Shown here: positions 1-8,880 of the stretch, piece by piece
Layout: every line of letters starts with the position of its first letter
Position numbering within the stretch: the stretch's first letter is position 1
NCBI RefSeq assembly: GCF_000337575.1
Contig: NZ_AOIM01000041.1
Coordinates: 300,084 to 358,274, forward strand
Direction: 5' to 3'
DNA from: Natrialba hulunbeirensis JCM 10989
Lineage (GTDB): Archaea; Halobacteriota; Halobacteria; Halobacteriales; Natrialbaceae
Length of the DNA stretch: 58,191 nt
Notes under the pieces: model-generated
The model's database searches: none
Seen by the model: only the letters and a program-made list of their open reading frames with translations
What the model was told of the DNA's origin: nothing
Made by a program: the position numbers and the translations under genes

Positions 1-1
1 C

Positions 2-262
2 TACTACGCCTATCTGGTGATGCTGGCGATCCACATCGTCCTCTCGATCGTCTCCGTTCCGGTGGTCCTCTACGCGCTGATCCTCGGGCTCACCCATACA
101 CCCGCCGAGTTGCGCCGGACGGCACACGCCCGAGTCGGCCGAATCGCAGCCTCGGCGTGGATTCTGAGCCTCGTTCTCGGTGTCGTCACCTACCTGCTGT
201 TGAACCACATCTTCGACTACGAGTTTCCGTCGATGCTCGTCTCGCTGTTTCCTGTCGGATAG
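2..262 (+). CDS. DUF420-like membrane protein, 3' part only
   Basis: The frame is open from the first bases of the window, so the true start lies upstream and only about 86 C-terminal residues are seen. Two hydrophobic helices are visible: one around MLAIHIVLSIVSVPVVLYAL and one around ASAWILSLVLGVVTYLLLN. Between them is a short basic, Arg/His-rich loop containing HTPAELRRTAHARVGR. This helix-loop-helix end resembles the C-terminus of the DUF420 family of small integral membrane proteins, often found near respiratory oxidase genes. The function of that family is not settled. The assignment rests on pattern resemblance to a partial protein, so it is moderate. Confidence 0.6.
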   Translation, partial: YYAYLVMLAIHIVLSIVSVPVVLYALILGLTHTPAELRRTAHARVGRIAASAWILSLVLGVVTYLLLNHIFDYEFPSMLVSLFPVG

Positions 263-449
263 CGCGATACTGGGTCGGTACGGGCCTGTTGTGCCGATAG
301 AGGTACAGAGCCGTGTTCGGCACACACTGATGCGCACTGGAAATTCCCGTTACCACAGTACAGAGAGAGTCACGAAAAATCACCATCTCTGGGCGTCTGG
401 GCGCTCTCGGGGCAGGATTTACAGGGAACGACAGAGTATGTAAGTCGTC

Positions 450-2909
450 ATGGATTCGTCGCCCTGTGGAACCGACGCCGAACAGTCGCGACACTTCCGC
501 CAGCAGCAACTACTGGCGGATCTCAGTGACTGGGCGCTGTCAGTGGGTGGCCAACGGGACGGGTGGGAAACACAGCCGAAAAATGAAACCGATGACGAGG
601 TCGCCTGCACCGACTCGGCCACCGACCACCCGCGGACACTCGAGTCCCTGCTTCAGTTCACGACCGAGCAGGTTGCGGCGGTGTTCGATGCCGATTCGGC
701 GTACGTCCTGCAGGTAGCCGGCGACCGAGAGCTGTTCCGGCTGCGCGCGGGAGTCTCTGTGGCGGCTGCGGGACCGACACCTGAGGAGTGCGGGACTAGC
801 GGGGATGCGGAAACCGATTGTGTGGAGACCGAGACAGAGTCAGGAGAGACGACCGAGAGTGAAACCGAACCCCACACCGAAACGTCCGGCGCCGCTGCAG
901 ACAACTCCGACGAGCCAACGCCTGTCGCCGCTTCGACCCAGGACCGGATTCCGATCGAGCCGGCGACACAACTCAGCAAGGCACTCGAGTCCACCGAGCC
1001 GGTGCTGGTCGAGGAGCTAGCGTCGACTGATCAGCTCTCGTCGGTAGGTGAGCCGGTGTCGGATGCGGCGACGAGTGGGATAGCCGTCAGAATCGGAACG
1101 AGCGAGCAGACTGATTTTACGGCCGGGACGGTGCAGGCGGCGGGAACCAGCACCGAGTCACTTCGTGACGACGACGGCGACACTAGCGAGAGTGACGAGA
1201 ACGACGAGAGTGGCGAGAGTGACGAAACGCACGAAAACGGCGTCCCGTGGGGCGTACTGACTGTTCATACCACCGCGGAGTGTGACTTTACCGATGCGGA
1301 CGCTGCGTTCCTCACGACGGTTGCCAACGTGCTCGCATCGACACTCGACCGGACCAGGGCACAGCGCCGTCGCGACGAGGCGACGACCTGGGCTGACAGC
1401 GTGCTCGACGCCACACCGGTGGGTATCACACTTGTCGACACAGACGGGATGAACGTCTTCGCGAACAGGCGCGCAGAGGAAATCACCGGACGGCCACTCT
1501 CAGAACTGCGAACGTTCACTCACGACGACGAGCGCTGGGGGCTGGTCGACGACAACGGCAACCCAATCTCGTTCACCGACCTCCCGTTCACTCGTGTCAT
1601 CGAAACCGAGGAGCCGGTACGAAACGAGGTCGTCGGCATCAGCCGTCCCTCCGGCGAGCGCGTCTGGCTCTCGATACACTGCAGTCCCCTGTACGACTCG
1701 GCTGGCGAGTTCGACGGCGTCATTTACGCCTTCAGGGATGTCACTGAGCGCCGGGAACTCGAGTCGCGACTCGAGGAGATCCTGGGTCGCGTCGAGGAGG
1801 CAATCTGTGCGTTCGACGAGGACTTTCGGTATACACACGTCAACGACAGGGCCGAGGAACTCCTGCAGCGCTCGCCTGAGGAACTACTCGGCGAACAGCT
1901 CTGGGAGGTGTTCCCCGAGTCGGCGAACGAAGATGTCGTCCGGAACAGCTTCGAGGAGGCGATGAACTCACAGGAGCCGACCAGCTACGAACACTACTAC
2001 GAGCCAGCAAACGCCTGGCTCGAGGTGACGATCTACCCCTCCGAAACCGGAGCCTCGGTCTATTTCCGGGACGTAACCGACCGCCGGGAGTACCGACGAC
2101 GACTCGAGGAGTCAAACGAACGTCTCGAGCAGTTCGCCTACGCCGCCTCCCACGATCTGCAGGAACCGCTTCGAATGGTCAGCAGCTACCTCGAACTGCT
2201 CGAGTCGCGATACGCAGACGAACTCGACCAGGACGCCCAGGAATTCATCGAGTACGCCGTCGACGGTGCCGACCGCATGCGGGAGATGATCAACGGGTTA
2301 CTCGAGTTCTCCCGCGTCGAGACACAGGGAGAGCCGTTCGAACCGGTTGATCTGGACGAGGTACTCGAGGACGTCGTCCGGGATCTGCGTGTGAAAATCG
2401 TCGAGAACGACGCGGATATTTCCGCGGAGGAACTGCCGAGAGTCGCAGGCGACGGCAACCAGTTGCGCCAGGTGTTCCAGAACCTGCTGTCGAACGCGAT
2501 CGCGTACTCGGGTGAGGAGCCGCCTGAGATCGATATCGCGGCCCACGACACCGGGTCAGAGTGGGTGATTTCGGTGAGCGACGAGGGGACTGGTATCGAT
2601 CCCGATGACACCGACCGCATCTTTGGACTGTTTCAGCGCCGACACGCCGGTGACGAGCATACGGGGAGTGGGATCGGATTGGCGCTCTGCCGGCGGATTA
2701 TCAAGCGCCACGATGGCGAAATCTGGGTCGATAGCGAGTTGGGCGAGGGGGCAACGTTTTCGTTTACGCTTCCAACGCGCTTGGACACTGTTGACCTCGA
2801 ACCGATAGAGTCTGGGTCTGGGCCTGGGCCTGAGTCTGAGTCTGGGTCTGAGCCCAAGCCCGAGACTCTGGGTCAGGAGACGAAACGTGACGACGTTGGC
2901 GGGGAATGA
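450..2909 (+). CDS. GAF/PAS sensor histidine kinase
   Basis: This is an 819-residue cytoplasmic-looking sensor kinase with no clear membrane segment. Visible in order are a GAF-like domain (about residues 60-305) interrupted by two acidic Glu/Ser/Thr-rich inserts, a PAS domain (about 311-430), a second PAS (about 441-550), a HisKA dimerisation domain and a HATPase domain. The phospho-acceptor is His568 in AASHDLQEPLR. The ATP-binding lid shows the N box QVFQNLLSNA and the G1 box DEGTGID near residue 711. The C-terminus is a Gly/Ser/Glu/Pro tail from a hexanucleotide repeat. It should autophosphorylate and signal to a response regulator, but none is encoded nearby, so partner and ligand are unknown. 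Confidence 0.9.
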   Translation: MDSSPCGTDAEQSRHFRQQQLLADLSDWALSVGGQRDGWETQPKNETDDEVACTDSATDHPRTLESLLQFTTEQVAAVFDADSAYVLQVAGDRELFRLRAGVSVAAAGPTPEECGTSGDAETDCVETETESGETTESETEPHTETSGAAADNSDEPTPVAASTQDRIPIEPATQLSKALESTEPVLVEELASTDQLSSVGEPVSDAATSGIAVRIGTSEQTDFTAGTVQAAGTSTESLRDDDGDTSESDENDESGESDETHENGVPWGVLTVHTTAECDFTDADAAFLTTVANVLASTLDRTRAQRRRDEATTWADSVLDATPVGITLVDTDGMNVFANRRAEEITGRPLSELRTFTHDDERWGLVDDNGNPISFTDLPFTRVIETEEPVRNEVVGISRPSGERVWLSIHCSPLYDSAGEFDGVIYAFRDVTERRELESRLEEILGRVEEAICAFDEDFRYTHVNDRAEELLQRSPEELLGEQLWEVFPESANEDVVRNSFEEAMNSQEPTSYEHYYEPANAWLEVTIYPSETGASVYFRDVTDRREYRRRLEESNERLEQFAYAASHDLQEPLRMVSSYLELLESRYADELDQDAQEFIEYAVDGADRMREMINGLLEFSRVETQGEPFEPVDLDEVLEDVVRDLRVKIVENDADISAEELPRVAGDGNQLRQVFQNLLSNAIAYSGEEPPEIDIAAHDTGSEWVISVSDEGTGIDPDDTDRIFGLFQRRHAGDEHTGSGIGLALCRRIIKRHDGEIWVDSELGEGATFSFTLPTRLDTVDLEPIESGSGPGPESESGSEPKPETLGQETKRDDVGGE

Positions 2910-3003
2910 GCGTCAGTACTCGATCGAATACGAACCGTGAACGTGCAAGCGCGAACACACCAGTAGAACCGAACTACAGACAACCGAACCACAGACTCGA
3001 GAC

Positions 3004-3777
3004 TCAATCAGTCTGCGGAATTGACCGCGCACCGAGTGTGAACGTAATCAGCGAGAGCATTGCGAGGATCGCGAGGTTCGCGAGTGCCGGGTCGAGTCCG
3101 GCGATAGTCGCGGGATTCGCAGCAGGATCAGTTGCCGCACGAACGCCGCGGGAGAAGTACGTCAACGGCGAGAGATTCACGAGCGGTTCGAACCAACCTG
3201 GAAGCTGATCGAGCGAGATGAACGTCTCCGAGAGGAACAACAGCGGCAGACCGATGGCGTTGCTCGCCGTCACCGCGCCGTCCTGGGAGTCGGTGTAGCT
3301 GCCGAGCATCGCGCCAATACCACAGAAGCCGACGACGCCGACCAGGATGTACGGCACGAGCAGCGCCGAGAACGTGATCTCGGCACCCGTCAGGAGGACG
3401 ACGAGTGCGAGGATCAGCAGGCTTGCGAGCCCGATGATGACCGCGTTGACGGCCGTCTGGGCGAGCAGCCACTCGGTTCGCGTCAGTGGCGTCGTCGCAA
3501 GTTTCTCGAATCGGTTACCCTCGCGGTGGCGTGCAACCTCGCTCCCCATTCGCGAGAACGGCGTAAAGAGGACGACGACGGCCAGATAGCCCGGCACGTA
3601 GTAGGCCGCCGGCTCGGCAAACAGGCCACCGTCGCCGGGGTCCGTCCGCACGAGCGCGCCGAAGATGACGATCAGGATGACCGGGAAGAAGAACGTGAAG
3701 AACACCGCAGTCCGGCGGCGGATGAACGACCGCCAGCCGGCACTCGTCGCGGATCGAATACGTCCGAGGCGGCTCAT
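3004..3777 (-). CDS. ABC-2 type transporter permease
   Basis: The 257-residue protein has about six hydrophobic helices, beginning with a strong one at VFFTFFFPVILIVIFGALV after a basic N-terminus (RSFIRRRTA). The length, the long extracytoplasmic loop after helix 1 and the NLSPLTYFSRGVR segment near the C-terminus fit ABC-2 family exporter permeases, which move drugs, lipids or polysaccharide out of the cell. Its start codon overlaps the stop of the upstream ATPase gene as ATGA, so the two are translationally coupled and form one exporter. The substrate cannot be read from the sequence. Confidence 0.88.
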   Translation of the reverse strand: MSRLGRIRSATSAGWRSFIRRRTAVFFTFFFPVILIVIFGALVRTDPGDGGLFAEPAAYYVPGYLAVVVLFTPFSRMGSEVARHREGNRFEKLATTPLTRTEWLLAQTAVNAVIIGLASLLILALVVLLTGAEITFSALLVPYILVGVVGFCGIGAMLGSYTDSQDGAVTASNAIGLPLLFLSETFISLDQLPGWFEPLVNLSPLTYFSRGVRAATDPAANPATIAGLDPALANLAILAMLSLITFTLGARSIPQTD

Positions 3778-4802
3778 GCGGTCTCACCCGTCTGCGTGAG
3801 GTCAGTGGCATCCCCATCGTCGGACGTCGCCGCACCACTGTCGCCTGCATTCCCCGTCCGCTCGCGCTCCATCCGGTCTGCCAGTTCGAGGTACACGTCC
3901 TCGAGATCCGGTTCGGTCCACGAGAGCCCAGTGTACTCGAGTCCCTGCCGGTCGAGGCTCTCGACCACAGACCCGATTGCGGCAGGGTCGATATCCTGCA
4001 CGACGAGGGTGTCGTCCGGTGTCGACGACGACACCGTATCGTCGGCAGCCGTGTGCGTTCGGCTCCGGGCGCGTTCGACGGGGTACTCGAGTCCGGCGAG
4101 TGCGTCGGGGTCGGCGGCCGTCTCAATCTCGAGTCGACTCGAGCCGCCGTACTCGGTGACCAGCGCGTCTGGGGTGCCCTGTGCGATCAGTGAGCCGTCG
4201 GCCAGCAGGCCGACGCGGTCGGCCAGCCGTTCGGCTTCGGCCATATCGTGGGTCGTGAGCAGGACGGTGGTCCCGCCGGCTGCGAGCTCCTCGATCAGTC
4301 GCCAGACGGTGCGGCGGCCCGCGGGGTCGATGCCCGTCGTCGGTTCGTCGAGAAAGAGCACGTCTGGATCGTTGACGAGCGTCGAGCCGACGCAGACGCG
4401 TCGTTGCTGGCCGCCGGAGAGGTCCTCGTACCAGGTATCGCCGGCGTCGGCGAGGCCGACGTCTGCGAGCACGGCGTCGGGATCGCGCGGGTCGTCGTAA
4501 AGACCGGCGTAGTAGGCGAGCAGTTCGCGGGCGGTGAGACGATCCGGCGGTGAGAAGTCCTGCGGGAGGACGCCGAGGCGGTCACGGTCGATCGCCGTCG
4601 GTGACGTCTCGAGCACCGTCGCCGTACCTGAATCCGGCTCCGTCGTCCCCGTCAGTGCACGGACGAGCGTCGTCTTTCCCGCACCGTTGGGGCCGATCAG
4701 TCCGAAGACCTCACCGGCTGGAATCGAGAGCGACGCCCCTGACAGGGCGACGGTCTCGCCATAGCGCTTCTCGAGGGCAGTTGCCTCGACTACGGCAGTC
4801 AT
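3774..4802 (-). CDS. ABC transporter ATP-binding protein
   Basis: This is the nucleotide-binding subunit of the exporter whose permease follows. Counting from the Met at 4802, the Walker A is GPNGAGKT (residues 37-44), the signature is LSGGQ (128-132) and the Walker B is VLFLDE (148-153), followed by a TTHD switch. An upstream in-frame start would add 16 residues lacking the usual fold, so 4802 is preferred. A C-terminal extension of about 130 residues (rich in Asp, Thr and Ser) follows the nucleotide domain, as in many ABC-2 (DrrA/CcmA-like) ATPases. The gene overlaps the permease gene by 4 bp. The exported substrate is unknown. Confidence 0.9.
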   Translation of the reverse strand: MTAVVEATALEKRYGETVALSGASLSIPAGEVFGLIGPNGAGKTTLVRALTGTTEPDSGTATVLETSPTAIDRDRLGVLPQDFSPPDRLTARELLAYYAGLYDDPRDPDAVLADVGLADAGDTWYEDLSGGQQRRVCVGSTLVNDPDVLFLDEPTTGIDPAGRRTVWRLIEELAAGGTTVLLTTHDMAEAERLADRVGLLADGSLIAQGTPDALVTEYGGSSRLEIETAADPDALAGLEYPVERARSRTHTAADDTVSSSTPDDTLVVQDIDPAAIGSVVESLDRQGLEYTGLSWTEPDLEDVYLELADRMERERTGNAGDSGAATSDDGDATDLTQTGETA

Positions 4803-4928
4803 GTCCGACGATAGCGATGCAGCGTGGGTAAGGGGTTCGGTTCGCGCCATACGATCTGTTGTCGTTCGCTACCGGCGATATCTCCGGCGAGGGCGGCGAT
4901 CACCGGCAAGACGCGACAACGATCCGTA

Positions 4929-6413
4929 TCAGTCGTCCGCCGGCGCGGAAGCCGTCTCCGCTACCGGTTCTGCGCGCTGACCCGACGGATCGACGACGTG
5001 GCGCTCCGGCAGATCCGGTTCGGGTTCCCGGCCAACGGTGAAGAAGCGCTCGGTGCGAGTGAGTTCCTCCGAGGCGGGGCTCGCTTTGGTGATCTGCTCG
5101 AAGCCGACGGTGACACGCGGCGATTCTGTCTCGGTCGCGACGTCGTCTGCGGTCACAGTGGCGGCGTCGGACGCAGACGGTTGCTCTGCTGCGATTCGAA
5201 CCGCTGCAAGCTGGTACGACGGGTAAAACACCGGCGGCAGGATGCCGATGATGCCGTCGCGTCGGTGAAGGCGTTTGAGCCACGTGCCGGTGTTGACGAG
5301 GACGCCGCCGTCGACTTCCTTGAGCATCGGTCGGTGCGTGTGACCGAAGCAGAAGATGGTCGTCTCCGGGTCGTTCGCGAAGAGTTCGCGGGCGGTCTCC
5401 TTGTAAGATGCCGTCGGATCGACCGTGAGATCGGTCTCGAAGACGCCGAATCGATTGATCGTCTTCTTGATATCCTGGCGGATGAAGTGGAGCGGAATCC
5501 CAACGAGAACGAGCATCCCGGCAACGCCGATATTGACCAGGAGCAGGAACCAGGCCACCGTTCCGGCCGTCCCGAACTGGCCGAGGAAGGTAATCGTTTG
5601 TTCGACCGGCAGCGTCCAGATCCCAGCGAAATGCAACCCAGAGAAGATTGCGAGCAGTGCACTGATGTTGAACAGCAACAGGAACGGCACCAGCGAGTAC
5701 CGGATCAGCGGGTTCATCTCCCGGTAGAAATACTTCGAAAAGAGCCAGATCGGCATCCGTTCGGTCGGCGTCACCGCCTGGACATCTTTCAGCCAGTTGT
5801 ATCGCCCGCGGTTCGACAACTGGCCCGCGCGACTCGTCACGAGCGTGTTGTAGTAGTACCCAAGCGGCGTCGCGTGCGGATTCCCCCAGTCCTCGATCCG
5901 ATTGTTCGAATCTTGCTGGTGGCCGTGCTCGAAGTGAATCGCCTGGTCCCCGACGGGTCGAGTGATCGACTTCTCCTGGACGAGGTCGACGTTGTACTCG
6001 GCAAAGCGCTCGACGAACTCGTCGTAGGCCGCCAGTTCGTGATCGTGATTCCCCGGAATCAGGGTGATCGGGATGTTCTCGCCCGTCACCCGGAACTGCT
6101 CGAACAGCTCCGGATACGTCTCCTCGAGGACGTCGAACTTCTCGACGCCCTCGACGGTCGTGAACTCCCAGAGCCCGAACGCGTCGCCGTTGATCACGAG
6201 TTCGGCGTTCTCGTTGGTCGCTTCGAGTTGTTCGAGGAAGGCGAGCAGTTCGTCCAGAAACTCGACCTCCTCGAGTTGTTCGTCGCCGCCGATGTGGAGG
6301 TCGCTGATGACGTAGTAAACCCGGTCGTCGTGGTCGGTCTCGTCCTCGACGGGAGTTTCGGCCTCGTTGACGCCGTCTTCGTCACCATCGCCATCGTCGG
6401 ATTCGGTACCCAT
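4929..6413 (-). CDS. Metallophosphoesterase with internal membrane segments
   Basis: The calcineurin-like phosphoesterase motifs are complete in the 494-residue protein started at 6413: DLH (residues 38-40), GD (76-77), GNHD (121-124), HGH (163-165) and GHTH (357-360). They bind the dinuclear metal centre. Between HGH and GHTH there is a hydrophobic stretch of about 70 residues (241-310) that can form two or three membrane helices, which would anchor the enzyme with the last metal-binding motif after the membrane part. An earlier Met 42 residues upstream is possible but adds an atypical N-terminus. The substrate is not evident. Confidence 0.88.
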   Translation of the reverse strand: MGTESDDGDGDEDGVNEAETPVEDETDHDDRVYYVISDLHIGGDEQLEEVEFLDELLAFLEQLEATNENAELVINGDAFGLWEFTTVEGVEKFDVLEETYPELFEQFRVTGENIPITLIPGNHDHELAAYDEFVERFAEYNVDLVQEKSITRPVGDQAIHFEHGHQQDSNNRIEDWGNPHATPLGYYYNTLVTSRAGQLSNRGRYNWLKDVQAVTPTERMPIWLFSKYFYREMNPLIRYSLVPFLLLFNISALLAIFSGLHFAGIWTLPVEQTITFLGQFGTAGTVAWFLLLVNIGVAGMLVLVGIPLHFIRQDIKKTINRFGVFETDLTVDPTASYKETARELFANDPETTIFCFGHTHRPMLKEVDGGVLVNTGTWLKRLHRRDGIIGILPPVFYPSYQLAAVRIAAEQPSASDAATVTADDVATETESPRVTVGFEQITKASPASEELTRTERFFTVGREPEPDLPERHVVDPSGQRAEPVAETASAPADD

Positions 6414-6573
6414 TCGTGTATGTTCCCAGTCTGTGGCTCCACTTCGAAAGGTGTTGTCGTCTGGGGTCGCCACGAGCCAGTCGAACTCGAGTCCGGCGTC
6501 GCCAGCCAGCCGACCAGAACCGCGCTCGTGCAGGCTCAACCGTTACCCTCGGGTTCGTGGTAGCGAGCCCGGA

Positions 6574-7530
6574 ATGACACAGTTTGGCTACACCCTCTCG
6601 AGTGAGGAACACGGCCCGACCGAACTCGTCGAATACGCGAGGCGTGCCGAGGAGATCGGCTTCGACTTCGTCTCGATTTCGGATCACTTCCATCCGTGGG
6701 TGTCCGCGCAGGGAGAGTCGGCGTTCGTCTGGTCTACCCTGGGTGGCATCGCGACAGCGACCGACGAGATCGAGGTCGGGGTCGGCGTTACCTGCCCAAC
6801 GATGCGGATCCATCCGGTCAACGTCGCCCACGCGGTCGCGACTGTCGACGTGATGTTCGACGATTGGTTCACGTTCGGCGTCGGGACCGGCGAGAACCTG
6901 AACGAGCACGTCACCGGCGAGCGCTGGCCCGAACACGACGTTCGTCTCGAGATGCTAGAGGAGTCGATGGAGGTGATGCGAAAGCTCTGGACCGGCCAGA
7001 CGACGAGCCACCACGGCGAGCACTACACGGTCGAGAACGCCCGTCTCTACACGGTACCCGACGATCAGCCGACCACCATTGCGAGCGCGTTCGGTCCGCA
7101 GACGGCCCGCTGGGCTGCGGATCACGGCGACGGCATCTGGTGTTCCGGTCCGAAAGGCGAGGTCGTCGAGGCGTACAGAGAGGCCGGCGGCGAGGGGCCA
7201 GCCTACACGCAACTGCACATGTGCTACGCCTCGAGCGAGGACGAGGCCGTCGACACCGTCTACGAGTACTGGCCCAACGGCTCGATTCCGGGCGAACTCG
7301 GTCAAGAACTCCCCACGCCGGCACACTTCCAACAGGCCGCCCAGCTGGTCGAACGCGAAGACATCGCCGAAGGCAGCACCGTAACCGGCCCGGACCCAGA
7401 CGCTCACATCGACAGCATCGAACAGGCGATCGACGCGGGCTACGACCACGTCTACGTCCACCAGATCGGCCCTGAGCAGGAACAGGCACTCGAGTTCTAC
7501 GAGGAAGAGGTGCTGCCCGCGGTTCGGTGA
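6574..7530 (+). CDS. F420-dependent LLM-class oxidoreductase
   Basis: The 318-residue protein is a luciferase-like monooxygenase-fold (TIM-barrel) enzyme of the F420-dependent subgroup that includes G6PDH-like proteins. Recognisable stretches are the N-terminus GYTLSSEEHGPTELVEYARR, then ISDHFHPW, GVGVTCPTMRIHPVNVAHA and FGVGTGENLNEH. These are typical of the haloarchaeal TIGR03557-like family. The Met at 6574 is chosen because the frame is open far upstream but only from here does the sequence resemble the family. The reaction is hydride transfer with coenzyme F420. The substrate is unknown, and a sugar-phosphate dehydrogenase role cannot be asserted. Confidence 0.88.
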   Translation: MTQFGYTLSSEEHGPTELVEYARRAEEIGFDFVSISDHFHPWVSAQGESAFVWSTLGGIATATDEIEVGVGVTCPTMRIHPVNVAHAVATVDVMFDDWFTFGVGTGENLNEHVTGERWPEHDVRLEMLEESMEVMRKLWTGQTTSHHGEHYTVENARLYTVPDDQPTTIASAFGPQTARWAADHGDGIWCSGPKGEVVEAYREAGGEGPAYTQLHMCYASSEDEAVDTVYEYWPNGSIPGELGQELPTPAHFQQAAQLVEREDIAEGSTVTGPDPDAHIDSIEQAIDAGYDHVYVHQIGPEQEQALEFYEEEVLPAVR

Positions 7531-7585
7531 GAACGAGCGGTTCAGGACAGTCGTAGTTCCAGTGATCCGTTCTCGGCCGCCGTGC

Positions 7586-7744
7586 TCACTCTCCGTCCTT
7601 GTCCTCGTCCCCGTCCCCGCCCCCGTCCCGTGAACGGCCATCGTTCTGGCGCTCCGACTGCCACCAGCTCATCGCGAGGGTTGGCAGGAAGAGCAGGACA
7701 CCACCCACGACGAGCACCACGACGAACAGGAGGAACTCGAGCAT
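7586..7744 (-). CDS. Small single-helix membrane protein (52 aa)
   Basis: A 52-residue reading frame runs from ATG at 7744 to TGA at 7586. It begins with one strongly hydrophobic helix (MLEFLLFVVVLVVGGVLLFL) followed by a Trp-Trp pair at the membrane edge (SWWQ) and a charged Gly/Asp tail made by a (GTCCCC)n-type hexanucleotide tract. The layout is that of a small N-anchored membrane protein. It is convergent with the oxidoreductase gene. No family is recognised. The start-to-helix architecture argues that it is real, but the small size keeps confidence moderate. Confidence 0.5.
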   Translation of the reverse strand: MLEFLLFVVVLVVGGVLLFLPTLAMSWWQSERQNDGRSRDGGGDGDEDKDGE

Positions 7745-8097
7745 CGCTCTGTCTCGGCAGTACACGGTGTCGAGACCTTACTGTTTCGTCCCAACACGTT
7801 TCCAGAGAATATGATTGGGAGGGAATCGGTACTCGAAACAGCCGTATTCCAGACGCTTAGAGAGATTCAGTGCTGATCAGTCAGTTTGGCCTTGTTGAAA
7901 CCCTCAATCGGTGATAGGCTTCAGCAACCGTGCTGAATACAGGTCGCAAATGTGGCACCCGGTAGAGCGCGATCTGCACGAAGAGTCGAACGCTCAGTAC
8001 AGGTAAATCACATACCATCCAGCATAACCTAAATATGTTATAACCAACAGTAAGTGCGGGAGAAAGAATATCCGCATTGACTGCTTTCTTTTACGAA
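7745..8097. other. Gene-free spacer carrying an IS-end-like repeat
   Basis: No convincing reading frame is seen. The stretch contains the left copy of the inverted repeat described at 7893-7942 and becomes AT-richer toward 8040 (ACCTAAATATGTTATAACC), where a TATA-like element for the following gene is likely. Confidence 0.5.
7893..7942 (+). repeat. Left copy of inverted IS-end-like repeat
   Basis: The block begins TGTTGAAACCCTCA (7893-7906) and ends TGCTGAATACAG (7931-7942). The same two words occur in inverted orientation at 8756-8769 and 8725-8736. The paired copies flank the small anchored protein gene at 8098, as the ends of a mobile element or two inverted MITE copies would. The spacing between the two words differs between copies (24 nt here, 19 nt on the right), so the copies have diverged by indels. 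Confidence 0.55.
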
Positions 8098-8589
8098 ATG
8101 TCCTCCAGACGTAAATTATTAGTTATCCTACTCGGGTTTCTTGCCGTCGTACTACTTGTTGGAGCAGGGATGTTCACCGGTGTGTTTCAGCCTGATACGC
8201 CGGACGAGGGGGTTTCGGATGTTGAGAGTTACCCCGTCGCTCCCGAAAAACCGACTCCATTGAATTCCTCGAATGTCGCGGGCTACACTGTTACCTACGA
8301 GGAGAGACTGTTCTATAACGACCTCCTTGCAAGCCATAACCACACAGTCCATGACGATGAAAACGTGATAACCAACTGTACATCCCTCTCAGTCTCGAAC
8401 GATAGTACAGACGAGTTTTACGTCCAGTTAGAGTGTCGTGGCGGTGTTACCGACTCATCGCAACTGACTGAATCAGAGGAGTTCACATACTCAGTTACCT
8501 ACCGGATAATGAACAATACGACACAACAGACTGAAATCCAGAATTATCCCTTCGAAATCGATAGAAAGTTCAATAGCGAAAGGAATTAA
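8098..8589 (+). CDS. N-anchored extracytoplasmic protein, unknown function
   Basis: The 163-residue protein (start ATG at 8098, MSSRRKLLVILLGF) has a short basic N-terminus, one hydrophobic helix (about residues 6-26) and a hydrophilic Thr/Asn/Ser-rich domain with two Cys that could form a disulfide (VITNCTSL and VQLECRGG). This suggests an anchored outside-facing beta domain. Its codons are visibly richer in A/T than the surrounding genes and it is bracketed by inverted repeats, which points to recent transfer. It has several N-x-S/T sequons (NSSN, NHT, NCT, NDS, NNT), consistent with archaeal N-glycosylation. No family is recognised. An upstream in-frame start at 8077 is possible but would place charged residues unusually. 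Confidence 0.65.
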   Translation: MSSRRKLLVILLGFLAVVLLVGAGMFTGVFQPDTPDEGVSDVESYPVAPEKPTPLNSSNVAGYTVTYEERLFYNDLLASHNHTVHDDENVITNCTSLSVSNDSTDEFYVQLECRGGVTDSSQLTESEEFTYSVTYRIMNNTTQQTEIQNYPFEIDRKFNSERN

Positions 8590-8724
8590 GTTAGCAGGGT
8601 CGGTAATCCAGTTCTTTTATTCGGAACCAGGCATGAAAATCGCGGTCAGTACGCACGTGTAGTGTGCGGATTGTTCACTGCCTGCGGCGCGAAACAAACG
8701 GAGGTGGCGTGCTGCACTCATCCT

Positions 8725-8769
8725 CTGTATTCAGCATGCCTCTCTTGTCCGGTTGTGAGGGTTTCAACA
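8725..8769 (-). repeat. Right copy of inverted IS-end-like repeat
   Basis: Read on the minus strand it contains TGTTGAAACCCTCA followed by TGCTGAATACAG, the same two words as at 7893-7942 in the opposite orientation. Together the copies delimit a segment of about 880 bp. No transposase is encoded between them. Confidence 0.55.
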
Positions 8770-8851
8770 GAGCCGTCAGTTTAGTCCGTCTTCGCGTCAG
8801 GTACCGAAATTACAGTATCCCGAGAGCCCCGATACGCCTAAGGGACCGAGC

Positions 8852-8873
8852 CGTGTACGTGTACACGTACACG
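8852..8873. promoter_or_regulatory. Perfect 22-bp palindrome, probable vapBC operator
   Basis: The half site CGTGTACGTGT is followed directly by its exact reverse complement, giving a perfect dyad that ends 7 bp before the antitoxin ATG at 8881. Antitoxins or VapBC complexes usually bind such dyads to repress their own operon, so this is the likely autoregulatory site. That role is inference from position and symmetry. Confidence 0.65.
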
Positions 8874-8880
8874 TAGACGT

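Noticed and set aside
4824..6563. 579-codon plus-strand frame over the metallophosphoesterase
   Set aside because: Antisense shadow; the minus-strand gene has complete metal-binding motifs.
8720..8780. Considered as the end of an autonomous IS with a transposase
   Set aside because: No transposase motif occurs between the inverted copies, so only an IS-end-like or MITE origin can be proposed.
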